A DNA stretch of 64,000 nt from Mesorhizobium loti. GTDB taxonomy: Bacteria; Pseudomonadota; Alphaproteobacteria; Rhizobiales; Rhizobiaceae. Made by a program: the position numbers and the translations under genes. The notes below the pieces were generated by a model, which saw nothing but the letters and a program-made list of their open reading frames with translations, ran no database searches and was not told where the DNA came from. Of this stretch, positions 28,811 through 38,122 are shown piece after piece (position 1 is the stretch's first letter; every line of letters begins with the position of its first letter). The stretch lies in contig AP017605.1 of the NCBI GenBank assembly GCA_002356515.1, forward strand, positions 3,667,001-3,731,000, read 5' to 3'.

Positions 28811-29539
28811 CTATCGCCGCGCCGAGACCAGCAGGAACATCGGCCGCTCGAGTTCTTCCGCCAGTTCCGGCCTGGCCGTGATCTGGGCGTCCGTCGGACA
28901 GAATTCCTCGACATGCCCGATGGTGAAACCGGACCGGATCAGCGCGTTCAGCGTGGTGCCGATGGTGCGGTGGTGTTTCACCACGCCCTTGGCCAGCCAG
29001 TCGGTCCTGCGCGGACCTTCCACCAGATACCGGTCGACGGGCCATGTCCTGCGGCCTTCAGGATCGACCGCCCAGCTGGGGCTGGTCGGGGCCATGTAGA
29101 TCGGATGTTCCATCGAGAAGACGAAATGCCCGCCAGGCGACAAGGCCTGATGCACCGTCCTGAACAGGCGCGCGACGTCCTCGACATAGTGCAGCGCAAG
29201 CGAGCTGTAGGCGAGATCGAAGCTGGCTCGCGGCAGGCTGAGCTGGTCAAGGTCGGCTCGCTCATAGATAATGCCTGCGTCCGGGCCGGCCGCCCTTGCC
29301 CGGCCCAGCATGTTCTCCGACAGGTCCAGCCCAAGGACGTGGCTCGCCCCGTGCTCATGCGCCCAGCGGCAGAACCAGCCGAAGCCGCAGCCGAGGTCGA
29401 CGATGCGCAAACCGCCGACTTCAGGCAGCATCGCCCGCAGCGCCGGCCATTCGGCGGCACCTTCCAGGCCTTCGATCGACCGGCCAAGCTGGCTGTAGCC
29501 CGCGAAGAAATCCGGCTGGTCATAGATATTCTGTGCCAT
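28811..29539 (-). CDS. Class I SAM-dependent methyltransferase
   Basis: 242 residues. Motif I is IVDLGCGFGWFCRWAHEHGA, followed by the acidic VLGLDLSENML and the post-motif SFDLAYSSLALHYVED, a standard Methyltransf_11-type fold. The C-terminal part with HRTIGTTLNALIRSGF resembles biotin- or quinone-type small-molecule methyltransferases. Substrate not determinable. Confidence 0.85.
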   Translation of the reverse strand: MAQNIYDQPDFFAGYSQLGRSIEGLEGAAEWPALRAMLPEVGGLRIVDLGCGFGWFCRWAHEHGASHVLGLDLSENMLGRARAAGPDAGIIYERADLDQLSLPRASFDLAYSSLALHYVEDVARLFRTVHQALSPGGHFVFSMEHPIYMAPTSPSWAVDPEGRRTWPVDRYLVEGPRRTDWLAKGVVKHHRTIGTTLNALIRSGFTIGHVEEFCPTDAQITARPELAEELERPMFLLVSARR

Positions 29540-29622
29540 GTCCGTCCTCGTCTCTCAGCCCATCATCTGACGAACTGACATTTGGTGGACTGGCCGCGCA
29601 TTTCCACCATGGCCATGTGGAG

Positions 29623-30075
29623 TCAAGACGATGATGAAGCCCCGAGCGGTGGCGGCCGCCGCCGGATCGGCTGCGCCTTGATGATGGCGGTGCTTGTCTC
29701 GGCCTTATCGGCAATGCGGTCGAGAATGCCGTCGAGATCGCCGATCGAGCGCACGAACAACCGCGCGACGAAACAATCATCACCCGTCACCTTGTCGCAT
29801 TCGGCGAACTCGGCAATCTCTTCGATCAATTTCTGGACGATGTGCAGCTTGCCCGGCAAAGGCTTGATGCGCACGATCGCCTGCAGTGTATAGCCGAGCG
29901 CCAGCGGATCGATTTCGACCGTAAACGCCCGGATGACGCCGCGCTCCTCCAACCGCCGCAGCCGCTCCGAAACGCTCGGCGACGACAGCCCGACCTGGGC
30001 AGCCAGTTCCTTCAGCGAGGTCCGTGCATCCCGCACCAGGATTTCGAGGAGACTTCGGTCGAGATCGTCAAGCAT
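29623..30075 (-). CDS. Lrp/AsnC-family transcriptional regulator
   Basis: 150 residues: helix-turn-helix TSLKELAAQVGLSSPSVSER at the N-terminus and a C-terminal RAM domain with YTLQAIVRIKPLPGKL and VTGDDCFVARLFVRSIGDLD. The VTG(D)xD region is where Lrp proteins bind amino acids. It faces the DMT exporter at 30208 across 132 bases containing a perfect dyad, so it probably controls that exporter, most likely in response to an amino acid. Confidence 0.92.
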   Translation of the reverse strand: MLDDLDRSLLEILVRDARTSLKELAAQVGLSSPSVSERLRRLEERGVIRAFTVEIDPLALGYTLQAIVRIKPLPGKLHIVQKLIEEIAEFAECDKVTGDDCFVARLFVRSIGDLDGILDRIADKAETSTAIIKAQPIRRRPPPLGASSSS

Positions 30076-30105
30076 TTCAGATTTCTCATAAATTCGCAGA
30101 AGTTA

Positions 30106-30120
30106 CCTAATATAATTAGG
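30106..30120. promoter_or_regulatory. Candidate Lrp operator
   Basis: Perfect dyad CCTAAT-ata-ATTAGG, 31 bases upstream of the Lrp start and about 90 upstream of the exporter start. An AT-rich centre fits Lrp/AsnC sites. Confidence 0.5.
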
Positions 30121-30207
30121 CAATATCTCCATACCACCTTTTCCAGGAGATGGAAAGTGTCCACATCGCATGAGATCATGTGCCCTCAACAGGTTCAGAG
30201 GTCTATC

Positions 30208-31092
30208 ATGAACGATACGGTACGCGGCACGGTCGAAATGTCGGCCGCAATGGCGATCCTGGGAACGATCGGATGGTTCGTCATCATGTCCGGCCAGCCG
30301 ATCATGGATGTGGTGTTCTGGCGCTGCGCGTTCGGCGCGGTGACCCTGCTGATCATCTGCGCTTGCCTCGGATTGCTGCGCAACAGGCTGTCCTTGCGCG
30401 TCATCGGTCTCGCCGCGCTTGGTGGTGCGGCCATCGTCATCAACTGGCTGCTCCTGTTCAGCGCCTTCTCACGCGCTTCGATCTCGATCGCCACCGCCGT
30501 CTACAACACCCAGCCCTTCATGCTGGTCGGCTTCGGCGCGCTCTTCTTCGCCGAGCGGCTGACGCTGACCAAGCTGACCTGGCTGACAATCGCCTTCGCC
30601 GGCATGGTGCTGATCGTCGAGGCGGCCCCTGACGCCGGCGATGTCGGCACCAACTATTTTGCCGGCATCCTCATGGCGCTGGCGGCCGCCTTCTTCTGGG
30701 CCGTCGCGGCCATCGTCACCAAGAAGCTCAAGGGCACACCGCCGCATCTGATCGCGCTGATCCAGGTCTGCGTCGGCGTCGTCATGCTGGCGCCCTTTGC
30801 CAACCTCGCGCATCTTCCGGCCGATGCATGGAGCTGGGCCATGCTGGCAACGCTCGGCATCGTCCACACCGGCCTGATGTACATATTGATGTACGGCGCC
30901 ATCCAGAAGCTGCCGACACATCTGCAGGGGTCGCTGTCCTTCATCTATCCGGTCGTCGCCATCCTGGTCGATGTCATGGCTTTCGGCCATCGGCTGCATC
31001 TCAGCCAGATCATCGGCGCCGCTTTGATCCTGACGGCGGCGGCCGGCATGAATCTCGGCTGGTCGCTGTGGAAGTCGAAAGTACCGGCGTAG
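30208..31092 (+). CDS. DMT-superfamily (EamA) exporter
   Basis: 294 residues from MNDTVRGTVE; the in-frame stretch upstream to 29842 overlaps the regulator and is not coding. Ten membrane helices in two EamA halves, with FWRCAFGAVTLLIICACLGL and MYILMYGAIQKLPTHLQGSL. Its Lrp-type neighbour suggests export of an amino acid or analogue; that is inference from context. Confidence 0.88.
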   Translation: MNDTVRGTVEMSAAMAILGTIGWFVIMSGQPIMDVVFWRCAFGAVTLLIICACLGLLRNRLSLRVIGLAALGGAAIVINWLLLFSAFSRASISIATAVYNTQPFMLVGFGALFFAERLTLTKLTWLTIAFAGMVLIVEAAPDAGDVGTNYFAGILMALAAAFFWAVAAIVTKKLKGTPPHLIALIQVCVGVVMLAPFANLAHLPADAWSWAMLATLGIVHTGLMYILMYGAIQKLPTHLQGSLSFIYPVVAILVDVMAFGHRLHLSQIIGAALILTAAAGMNLGWSLWKSKVPA

Positions 31093-31218
31093 CCTCCTCG
31101 ATGGCGGCGACGATACTTTCGAACGCATGATCTCGCCGGCGGATAACACGTTGCTGATTTGCACGCCGATCGTCGTCCATGCGATGTGGATGCGGGCACA
31201 AAGCAACGGGGTAAAGGC

Positions 31219-31800
31219 GTGGCGCTCGGATCTTTTCAGGGACAGCTATTGCCCCGCGAACACATCCTTTGGAGCGGCATTCCCGCGCAAGGCTTGTTCT
31301 TCACCAGCCGGGATATGTTTCTCATTCCGTTCAGCCTGCTCTGGTGCGGTTTTGCAAGTTTCTGGACTTATACCGCGGCAAGGCAAGGTGCGCCGCTTTT
31401 CTTCGACGCATGGGGCGCAATGTTCATCTGCATCGGGCTCTTCTTCGTGTTTGGCAGATTTGCTGTCGACGCTTGGCTGAGACAGCGCATCTCCTATGCG
31501 GTCACCGACAAACGCATTCTCATCATGCGCACCGCGCCTTTCGCCACCTTCACATCGATCGATCTGGAGCGTCTTCCCGACATCCAGCTCACCGGCGAGG
31601 GCGAAAAGCGTGGCAGTTTGCGCTTCGGCGCAGCGGCATCGGTCTTCGGAAGTCCGGGCGGCTGGTCTCAATCGCGCGATCGAAGTTTTGGCAGCTGGTC
31701 GCCGGCTCTCGACCCCGTGCCGCAGTTCCTTGGCATCGAGGACCCGTCGAAAGTCTTCGACATCGTCACGAAAGCCCGCAATGGTCTTCGCTCCACCTGA
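31219..31800 (+). CDS. Membrane protein with bacterial PH-like domain
   Basis: 193 residues from a GTG at 31219, which has GGGG seven bases upstream; a TTG at 31159 is possible. A short N-terminus with EHILWSGIP is followed by two membrane helices (FFTSRDMFLIPFSLLWCGFA and AWGAMFICIGLFFVFGRF), then RQRISYAVTDKRILIMRTA, a motif typical of membrane-associated bPH domains, and DLERLPDIQLTGEGEKRGSL. Cellular role unknown. Confidence 0.75.
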   Translation: MALGSFQGQLLPREHILWSGIPAQGLFFTSRDMFLIPFSLLWCGFASFWTYTAARQGAPLFFDAWGAMFICIGLFFVFGRFAVDAWLRQRISYAVTDKRILIMRTAPFATFTSIDLERLPDIQLTGEGEKRGSLRFGAAASVFGSPGGWSQSRDRSFGSWSPALDPVPQFLGIEDPSKVFDIVTKARNGLRST

Positions 31801-31901
31801 TGTCGCCTGACAGCTGACGCCTGTTCAATTCCGGCAGTTTGCTCTATGCCGCAATCCAACCATCTTCGCCCGGCATAGGCGAAACCCGGGATTGAAGAAC
31901 C

Positions 31902-32549
31902 ATGAACGACGCCACACCCCCAAATCGCTGCCGCATCGTGCTGATCACTCCGCCCGGCGTGCCAGCCGCCCGCATCGCCACCGCATTCGACGGTGGCGAC
32001 GTCGCTTCGCTGATCCTGCCCGAGAACGGCATGGACGAGGCCTCCTTCCAGGCCTTTGCCGAACAGATCGTGCCGGCGGCGCAGGCCGCGGGGGTGGCGG
32101 TCGTCATTGCCGGCGACACCCGCATCGCGGGGCGTGTCCAGGCCGACGGCATCCATGTCGAGGTCTCCAAGGCCGAGCTTGCCGAGACGATCGAACATTT
32201 CCAGGCGAAAATGATGGTTGGCGCCGGCGGTGCCAAGACGCGGGACGATGCGCTCGAGCTTGGCGAGACGCGGCCCGACTACATCTTCTTCGGCCGCTTC
32301 GGCTACGACAACAAGCCCGAGCCGCATCCGCGCAACCTGTCGCTGGGACGATGGTGGGCCGACATGATCCAGATCCCCTGCATCGTCATGGCCGGGTCCG
32401 ATCTGGCTTCCATCGAGGAAGTGGCGGCCACCGGCGCCGAATTCGTCGCGCTGTCGAGCGCAGTCTTCGCCGATGGCGTCGATCCGCAAGCGGCGATTGC
32501 CCGAGCCAACGCGCTGCTCGACGAAACCGCGCCACGCTTCGAGGACTGA
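31902..32549 (+). CDS. Thiamine phosphate synthase-like protein (ThiE/TenI superfamily)
   Basis: 215-residue TIM-barrel protein. Signature features are AGVAVVIAGDTRIAGRVQAD followed by GIHVE, the phosphate-binding VGAGG, and C-terminal GAEFVALSSAVF. In ThiE the product phosphate is bound by such loops, but several usual ThiE residues are replaced, so it may be a TenI-like or otherwise diverged member. No TPP riboswitch or other thi gene is nearby. Its TGA stop abuts the GTG start of the Sel1 gene, so the two are likely co-translated. Confidence 0.75.
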   Translation: MNDATPPNRCRIVLITPPGVPAARIATAFDGGDVASLILPENGMDEASFQAFAEQIVPAAQAAGVAVVIAGDTRIAGRVQADGIHVEVSKAELAETIEHFQAKMMVGAGGAKTRDDALELGETRPDYIFFGRFGYDNKPEPHPRNLSLGRWWADMIQIPCIVMAGSDLASIEEVAATGAEFVALSSAVFADGVDPQAAIARANALLDETAPRFED

Positions 32550-32550
32550 T

Positions 32551-33591
32551 GTGGTTCCGGTAAGGCTTCCCCTTCAGGCCTTGCTTGCAGCAGCCATGAT
32601 TCAGGCCGCCGCCGCCGAAACCATACCCTTGCCGCAGCCCAAGCCTGAAACCGGCGTGCACACCGACAAGCCGATCGAAAACCAGCTGCCGCAGCCCGCC
32701 ACCACGGCGGAGCCCGCACCGCTGCCCTCGGCCGACAGCATCAATCCAGACCGTTTCGGGGCCAAGCCCGCGGACGCGGCTTATGGCGCCTTCCAGCGCG
32801 GGCTCTACAAGACGGCCTACAATCTGGCGCTGACCCGCGCGCAAAACGGCGATCCGGCGGCGCAGACATTGGTGGCCGAAATCCTGTCGCGCGGGCTGGG
32901 CGTACCGCTCAACGCAGCGGAGGCGGCCAAATGGTACGCCGCCGCCGCCGAGCAGGGCGTGCCGGAATCGCAGTTCCAGTATGCGCTGATGCTGCTCGAC
33001 GGCCGTTACGTCAAGAAGGACACGAAGGAGGCCTACGCGCTGATGCAGGCGGCCGCCGAAGCCGGCAACCAGCTGGCGCAGTTCAATTTCGCGCAGATGC
33101 TGGTCCAGCAGGATCCCGGCGAGGCGGGTCTGGCCAAAGCAGCCGCCTATTATGAGCGCGCTGCCGCGACCGGCCTCGCCGACGCGCAATACGCCATGTC
33201 CCAGATCTACGCCAACGGCGTCGGCGGCAAGCCGCGCGACGATGTGCAGGCAAGGCGCTTTTTGGCGCAGGCGGCACGGCAGAACTACGATACCGCGCAG
33301 ATCGATCTCGCCGCCTGGATGATCGAGGGCCGCGGCGGCGCCCGCGACCTGAAATCGGCGTTCGGCTGGACGAAGCAGGCTGCCGAGGGCGGCAATGTCG
33401 CCGCCCAGAACCGCCTGGCAAAGCTCTATATGCAAGGCATCGGCACCGACCCGGACCTGGTGCTCGCCGGCGCCTGGTATATCGTCGCCCGCCGCGCCGG
33501 TCTCATCGATCCCGACATGGACGATTTCCTGCAAGGGCTGGGCGACGACCAGACCAAGCAGGCTCTGCAGAAGGCGAACCGCCTGCCTTGA
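32551..33591 (+). CDS. Exported Sel1-repeat protein
   Basis: 346 residues from a GTG at 32551, one base after the preceding stop; this start gives a clear signal peptide (LPLQALLAAAMIQAAAA before ETIPLP). The frame extends to 32473 but overlaps thiE. After a Pro-rich spacer come Sel1/TPR-like repeats: GLGVPLNAAEAAKWYAAAAE, ALMQAAAEAGNQLAQFNFAQ, AAAYYERAAATGLADAQYAM. Sel1 proteins scaffold protein complexes, in rhizobia often linked to exopolysaccharide or envelope functions; the partner here is unknown. Confidence 0.85.
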   Translation: MVPVRLPLQALLAAAMIQAAAAETIPLPQPKPETGVHTDKPIENQLPQPATTAEPAPLPSADSINPDRFGAKPADAAYGAFQRGLYKTAYNLALTRAQNGDPAAQTLVAEILSRGLGVPLNAAEAAKWYAAAAEQGVPESQFQYALMLLDGRYVKKDTKEAYALMQAAAEAGNQLAQFNFAQMLVQQDPGEAGLAKAAAYYERAAATGLADAQYAMSQIYANGVGGKPRDDVQARRFLAQAARQNYDTAQIDLAAWMIEGRGGARDLKSAFGWTKQAAEGGNVAAQNRLAKLYMQGIGTDPDLVLAGAWYIVARRAGLIDPDMDDFLQGLGDDQTKQALQKANRLP

Positions 33592-33606
33592 TGGCGGCCC
33601 GTGCAG

Positions 33607-34623
33607 TCATTGCATGTGATCGAGGACGACCTTGCCAAATGGCGAGCCATGCTCGAGATGGTGAAAAGCCTCTTCTGCCTCCACCCAGGGAAAGACCCGA
33701 TCGACCACCGGCCGCAGTCCGTTCACGAGGAGCGCCCGGTTCATCGCCTCGAAGGATTCGCGCGAACCGACCGGTATGCCGCGCGCCGTGACCTGGCGGC
33801 GAAAGATGTCGAGCGGATTGATCGACCCGTCGCTGCCGCCGAGATAGCCGATGACGTTGATCTGGGCGCCGCGCGCCGCGGCCTTCAACGATTGCTCGAA
33901 GCTTTGTGGTCCGCCGACTTCGATAATGTGGTCGGCCCCGCGCCCGCCGGTCAGCGTCAGCACCGCCGTCGCCCAGTCCGGATCGCTGCGGTAGTTGATG
34001 CCGTCATGCGCGCCAAGCGCCTTTGCCCGCGTGAGCTTGTTGTCGCTGCTTGACGTGACGATGACACGTGCGCCGGCTGCCGCGGCGAACTGCACCGCAA
34101 ACAGCGAGACGCCGCCAGTGCCCAGGCTGAGCACCGTCTCGCCCGGCTTCAACTGGCCTTCCGTGAACAGCGCATGCCAGGCCGTGACCGCGGCACAAGG
34201 CAATGTCGCCGCTTCGACATCGCTCAGATGTGGCGGCGCGAGCACGGCCGCCTGTTCGTCCAGCCGCGCGAATTCGCTGAGCAGACCATCGATGGGACCG
34301 CCGCGTTGATAGGACGGTTCGGCCATGGCAAAGCTGCCGCCGACCCAGCGCTGCCAGAACGTGCCACAGACGCGGTCGCCCACCTTGAAGCGGGTCACTT
34401 CGGCGCCAACCGCGACCACTTCGCCGACACCGTCCGAAAGCGGTATCAGCGGCAGCGCAAAGGCGGTGTGGTAACTGCCACGGGCGATCTCCACGTCACG
34501 GTAGTTGAGCGCGGTTGCCTTGACCTTGATGATCATCTCCTGGCGGCCTGGTTCCGGCATTGGCCGCTCGACCAATCTGAGATTGTCGATGCCGCCGGGG
34601 GCCTGCAATTCGATTGCCTGCAT
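33607..34623 (-). CDS. Zinc-independent quinone-oxidoreductase-like dehydrogenase (MDR family)
   Basis: 338 residues: GroES-like domain then Rossmann fold with LSLGTGGVSLFAVQFAAAAG and VIVTSSSDNKLTRAKALGA. The positions that bind catalytic zinc in alcohol dehydrogenases are not Cys/His here (ATALNYRDVEIARGSY, LSDGVGEVVAVG), which fits the NADPH quinone oxidoreductase branch. Divergent from a LysR regulator with a dyad in the 108-base gap, so it is the likely target gene. Confidence 0.88.
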   Translation of the reverse strand: MQAIELQAPGGIDNLRLVERPMPEPGRQEMIIKVKATALNYRDVEIARGSYHTAFALPLIPLSDGVGEVVAVGAEVTRFKVGDRVCGTFWQRWVGGSFAMAEPSYQRGGPIDGLLSEFARLDEQAAVLAPPHLSDVEAATLPCAAVTAWHALFTEGQLKPGETVLSLGTGGVSLFAVQFAAAAGARVIVTSSSDNKLTRAKALGAHDGINYRSDPDWATAVLTLTGGRGADHIIEVGGPQSFEQSLKAAARGAQINVIGYLGGSDGSINPLDIFRRQVTARGIPVGSRESFEAMNRALLVNGLRPVVDRVFPWVEAEEAFHHLEHGSPFGKVVLDHMQ

Positions 34624-34694
34624 TGTCTTCCCTTTCCTTTTGGAGATCCGTCGAAAGGAAAATCGCTTGCCAGCATCGTGATTTCAAATTCATA

Positions 34695-34711
34695 ATAATC
34701 AGAATGATTAT
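34695..34711. promoter_or_regulatory. Candidate LysR-type operator
   Basis: Perfect dyad ATAATCA-gaa-TGATTAT, containing the T-N11-A pattern of LysR sites. It lies 21 bases upstream of the LysR start and about 70 from the start of the divergent dehydrogenase. Confidence 0.55.
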
Positions 34712-34731
34712 GCACCTGGAGCATTTTCGGA

Positions 34732-35583
34732 ATGCTGGAAGAATTGCGCACGCTTGTTCTCTTCGCCGAGGAAGGCTCGATCCAAAAAGTCGCGCAGCGT
34801 CTGCCGCTGACGCAGCCTGCCGTCACCCGGCAGATGCAGCGGCTGGAGGATATGCTCGCGACAACGCTTCTCGATCGCCGGCAGAAGCCGCCGCGCCTGA
34901 CCGCGGCGGGATTGGAGGTGCTGGCACGGGCAAAGGACATACTAGCTTCGGTCGAGGCTCTGAAAGCGTTCGCCGCCGACGCCGAGCCGCAAGGCGTGCT
35001 GCGTGTCGGCCTGGCGCATGGCTTGTCCGATGCAGGCGTTGCCGGCGCCATCGCCGGCGCGGCTGCTGCGTTTCCAAAAATATCGTTGCGCCTCAAGACC
35101 GGCTGGAGCGCTGAGCTGATCGAGCAGTTCGAACGCGGCCAACTCGATATGGCGATCGTTCTGCGGCCTGCCGATCATCAAGGCTCGGAAGTGCTCGGCA
35201 CCGAACGTCTCTGCGTCATAGCCCAGGCTGGCGGCACCGAACCCCATGTCACGAACGCTCGCATGCCTTGGGTTCTTAGCCCCGAACCTTGCGACGCGCG
35301 TCAGAGCCTCCTCGCCAATTTGGGCGGCGAACGGCATCGGCTTGTTGTGGCGGCGGAAATCCAGGACCCGGCGATGCAGATGGAATGGATACGTCGGGGA
35401 CACGGCCTTGGTCTCATGCCGTTGCGGCTCGCGGCGCGCGGACTTCCCGACGGCCTCGCGCTTGTCGATGTCGACCTTTCATTGCAGGTCGTGGCACTGC
35501 GCTCCCCGCACCTCAACCGGCTGGCGATGGCCGCACAGGCCATAGCGAAGGCCGTCGGCGAAGCCATCAAGATCGAGGCCTGA
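34732..35583 (+). CDS. LysR-family transcriptional regulator
   Basis: 283 residues. N-terminal winged helix-turn-helix SIQKVAQRLPLTQPAVTRQM-QRLE, then a co-inducer domain with GVLRVGLAHGLSDAGVAGAI and GRGHGLGLMPL-type C-terminal features. It starts with MLEELRTLVLFAEEGSIQKV, a standard LTTR opening. It faces the quinone-oxidoreductase-like gene, the typical arrangement of a LysR regulator and its target. Confidence 0.92.
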   Translation: MLEELRTLVLFAEEGSIQKVAQRLPLTQPAVTRQMQRLEDMLATTLLDRRQKPPRLTAAGLEVLARAKDILASVEALKAFAADAEPQGVLRVGLAHGLSDAGVAGAIAGAAAAFPKISLRLKTGWSAELIEQFERGQLDMAIVLRPADHQGSEVLGTERLCVIAQAGGTEPHVTNARMPWVLSPEPCDARQSLLANLGGERHRLVVAAEIQDPAMQMEWIRRGHGLGLMPLRLAARGLPDGLALVDVDLSLQVVALRSPHLNRLAMAAQAIAKAVGEAIKIEA

Positions 35584-35699
35584 TGCCGGCGAGCCGGCTG
35601 GGCTCCGTCCGGCGTCCCTTGCCTCTCCTGGCGATTTGTGGTCTTGGGAGCCCCTAAATCGCTTGTCTCGGCGAAAATCTCATTCCGGATCCCATCATC

Positions 35700-36266
35700 A
35701 TGGCCAAGATCAATGGCAACGAAATCCGTCCCGGCTACGTCATCGAGCACGATGGCGGCCTGTGGGTGGCGGTCAGGACCAACACCGTCAAGCCCGGCAA
35801 GGGCGGCGCGTATAACCAGGTCGAACTGAAGAACCTTATCAACGGCACCAAGCTCAACGAGCGCTTCCGCTCGGCCGAGACGGTCGAGCAGATCCGCCTC
35901 GACCTGAAGGATTTTTCCTTCCTCTACGAGCAGGACGACGCGCTGGTGTTCATGGACACCCAAAGCTACGAGCAGCTCGAACTGAACAAGGATTTCGTCG
36001 GCGACCGCGCCGCATTCCTGCAGGACGGCATGATGGTGACGGTTCAGCTCTATGAGGAAAGGCCGATCGGCATTTCGCTGCCCGATTATGTGACCCTGAC
36101 CATCACCGAGGCCGATCCGGTGGTGAAGGGCCAGACGGCGGCATCCTCCTACAAGCCGGCGGTGCTGGAGAACGGCATCCGCGTACTGGTGCCGCCCTTC
36201 ATCGGCGCCGGCGAACGCATCATCGTCGACACCAACGAAATCACTTACGTGCGCCGCGCGGACTGA
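35700..36266 (+). CDS. efp: Elongation factor P
   Basis: Relieves ribosome stalling at polyproline. 188 residues: KOW-like domain I and two OB domains. The loop [13 protein letters not shown] has Lys34 at the position modified by EpmA in many bacteria; no epm gene is in this window. The C-terminus [18 protein letters not shown] matches EF-P. The following suhB is often its neighbour in rhizobia. Confidence 0.97.
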   Translation: MAKINGNEIRPGYVIEHDGGLWVAVRTNTVKPGKGGAYNQVELKNLINGTKLNERFRSAETVEQIRLDLKDFSFLYEQDDALVFMDTQSYEQLELNKDFVGDRAAFLQDGMMVTVQLYEERPIGISLPDYVTLTITEADPVVKGQTAASSYKPAVLENGIRVLVPPFIGAGERIIVDTNEITYVRRAD

Positions 36267-36314
36267 TGCATGTCGCCCAAAAGTGGCCCCGGTTTTGGGT
36301 CACCGAAATGCATC
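36265..36314. repeat. Dispersed palindrome, family B copy 3
   Basis: Ends gatgcat/atgcatc, core gtcgcccaaaagtggccccg-gttttgggtcac. It starts at the efp stop codon and lies in the efp-suhB gap, so it may attenuate read-through to suhB. Same core as 13768. Confidence 0.75.
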
Positions 36315-36352
36315 AAAACAGAGTTTAAAACGCGGGCACAGGAAGACACACT

Positions 36353-37153
36353 ATGGCACGCTCAGCCCTTCTCAACGTCATGGTCCAGGCCGCAATGAAG
36401 GCCGGCCGCTCGCTGTCGCGCGACTTCGGCGAGGTCCAGAACCTGCAGGTCTCGCTGAAAGGCCCGGGCGACTATGTCAGCCAGGCCGACCGCAAGGCCG
36501 AGGACATCTTGTTTGCCGAATTGTCGAAGGCACGTCCGGGCTATGGCTTCCTGATGGAAGAGCGCGGCGTGGTGGAAGGCGACGACAGCCAGCACCGCTG
36601 GATCGTCGATCCGCTCGACGGCACCACCAATTTCCTGCACGGCATCCCGCTTTTCGCCGTCTCGATCGCGCTGGAGCGCCAGGGCCAGATCGTCGCCGGT
36701 GTCATCTACAATCCGGCGATGGACGAGCTCTATACGACCGAGCGCGGCGGCGGCGCCTTCATGAACGACCGCCGGTTGCGCGTCGCCGGCCGCATCAAGC
36801 TGGTCGACACGGTAATCGGCTGCGGCATGCCGCATCTGGGACGCGGCCACCACGGCAATTTCCTCGTCGAATTGCGCAACGTCATGGCCGAGGTTTCCGG
36901 CATCAGGCGGCTTGGCTCGGCCTCGCTCGATCTCGCCTATGTCGCCGCCGGCCGTATGGACGGCTTCTGGGAAACCGGCCTGTCGGCCTGGGACATCGCC
37001 GCCGGCCTGCTCTTGATCCGCGAAGCCGGCGGTTTCGTTTCCGATATGGATGGCGGACAGGACATGCTGGACAACGGCTCGGTCGTCGCCGGCAATGAGG
37101 TCATCCAGCGCGCTTTGCTGAAGGCCGTGAAGAAGCCTCTCTCGCCGCGCTGA
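36353..37153 (+). CDS. suhB: Inositol-1-monophosphatase family protein SuhB
   Basis: 266 residues. The Mg2+-binding motifs of the family are complete: GDDSQHRWIVDPLDGTTNFLHG region (Asp/Asp of DPLDGTTN) and C-terminal WDIAAGLLLIREAGG. It hydrolyses inositol monophosphate in vitro and in enterics also supports rRNA synthesis. In alphaproteobacteria it commonly follows efp. Confidence 0.95.
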   Translation: MARSALLNVMVQAAMKAGRSLSRDFGEVQNLQVSLKGPGDYVSQADRKAEDILFAELSKARPGYGFLMEERGVVEGDDSQHRWIVDPLDGTTNFLHGIPLFAVSIALERQGQIVAGVIYNPAMDELYTTERGGGAFMNDRRLRVAGRIKLVDTVIGCGMPHLGRGHHGNFLVELRNVMAEVSGIRRLGSASLDLAYVAAGRMDGFWETGLSAWDIAAGLLLIREAGGFVSDMDGGQDMLDNGSVVAGNEVIQRALLKAVKKPLSPR

Positions 37154-37235
37154 ACAGCCGCAGTCGCAAAACCGCCACCTAAGCTTGAAATACTGTCCGG
37201 CGGTTGCCCAGATATGGGGTGACGCAGGACGATCG

Positions 37236-37922
37236 ATGACCAACACACCGCCGCAACTCGACATTCCGTTCATCGGGCGCTGGCACTATTCGCGCGCCGA
37301 GTTGATCGCCGACGGTATCGTCCATGCTGTCGGCATCGTGTTGGCGATCGCGGCCGGTTCGGCACTGCTGGCGCTGGCGGCGTTTCGGGTCGGGCCGGGC
37401 GAATACATCGCCGCCACGTTCTATGTCGTTTCGCTGCTTACGGTTCTGTCGGTGTCGCTGGCCTACAATCTGTGGCCGGTGTCCTCCCCGGCTAAATGGG
37501 TTCTGCGGCGTTTCGATCACGCCGCGATCTATCTCTTGATCGCCGCCACCTACACGCCCTTTCTCGCCCAGCTCGACGCTTCGCCGCTGGCCCGCTGGAT
37601 GATCGTGCTGGTCTGGATCGCGGCGGCGGCAGGCATCGCCATCAAAGTGTTCTTCCCCGGCCGCTTCGACCGGGTGGCTGTGGTCTTCTACCTCGCCATC
37701 GGCTGGAGTGGCATCGTCCTGGTCAAGCCGCTCGTCGAGACGCTGCCGACGACCTCGATCGTGCTCATCGTCGCCGGTGGCATCGTCTATTCCTGCGGCG
37801 TCATTTTCTTCGCCTGGAAGGGACTGCGCTTCCACAACGCGCTGTGGCACGGCTTTGTCGTCACCGGCGCCGGCCTGCACCTGGCGGCCATGGTCGACTG
37901 CCTGGTCATCAACCGGCTCTGA
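37236..37922 (+). CDS. Hemolysin III / PAQR-family membrane protein
   Basis: 228 residues from MTNTPPQLDI; the frame upstream to 37185 is not conserved. Seven membrane helices; family motifs include ADGIVHAVGIVLAI near the start, FDHAAIYLLIAATYTPF in the middle and LRFHNALWHGFVVTGAGLH at the end, where the histidines are the proposed metal site of PAQR proteins. Despite the name, a hemolytic role is not implied. Confidence 0.92.
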   Translation: MTNTPPQLDIPFIGRWHYSRAELIADGIVHAVGIVLAIAAGSALLALAAFRVGPGEYIAATFYVVSLLTVLSVSLAYNLWPVSSPAKWVLRRFDHAAIYLLIAATYTPFLAQLDASPLARWMIVLVWIAAAAGIAIKVFFPGRFDRVAVVFYLAIGWSGIVLVKPLVETLPTTSIVLIVAGGIVYSCGVIFFAWKGLRFHNALWHGFVVTGAGLHLAAMVDCLVINRL

Positions 37923-38041
37923 CTTGGGTTTCGATCGCCGATCGCACGAGCGGCACAGGGGCCCCACGGCAATATTGCCAAGCGCCATTCAATTTGGTCA
38001 CAATTCCGTTTAGAGTCGCCAACTACGTGATCGGCGGCGCT

Positions 38042-38105
38042 GGAGCAATTCCAGGGAAAGTGTGAGCGGTTTCCCGTTCGGAATTGCGTAAAGGCAAATA
38101 GAGCA
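38042..38105. repeat. Dispersed repeat, family A copy 2 (short form)
   Basis: ggagcaattccagggaaa then gcggtttcccgttcggaatt, ending tagagca. It ends about 17 bases before the start of the MotA-like gene and so forms its leader. Confidence 0.75.
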
Positions 38106-38122
38106 TCGGAAACGGGGCACGG

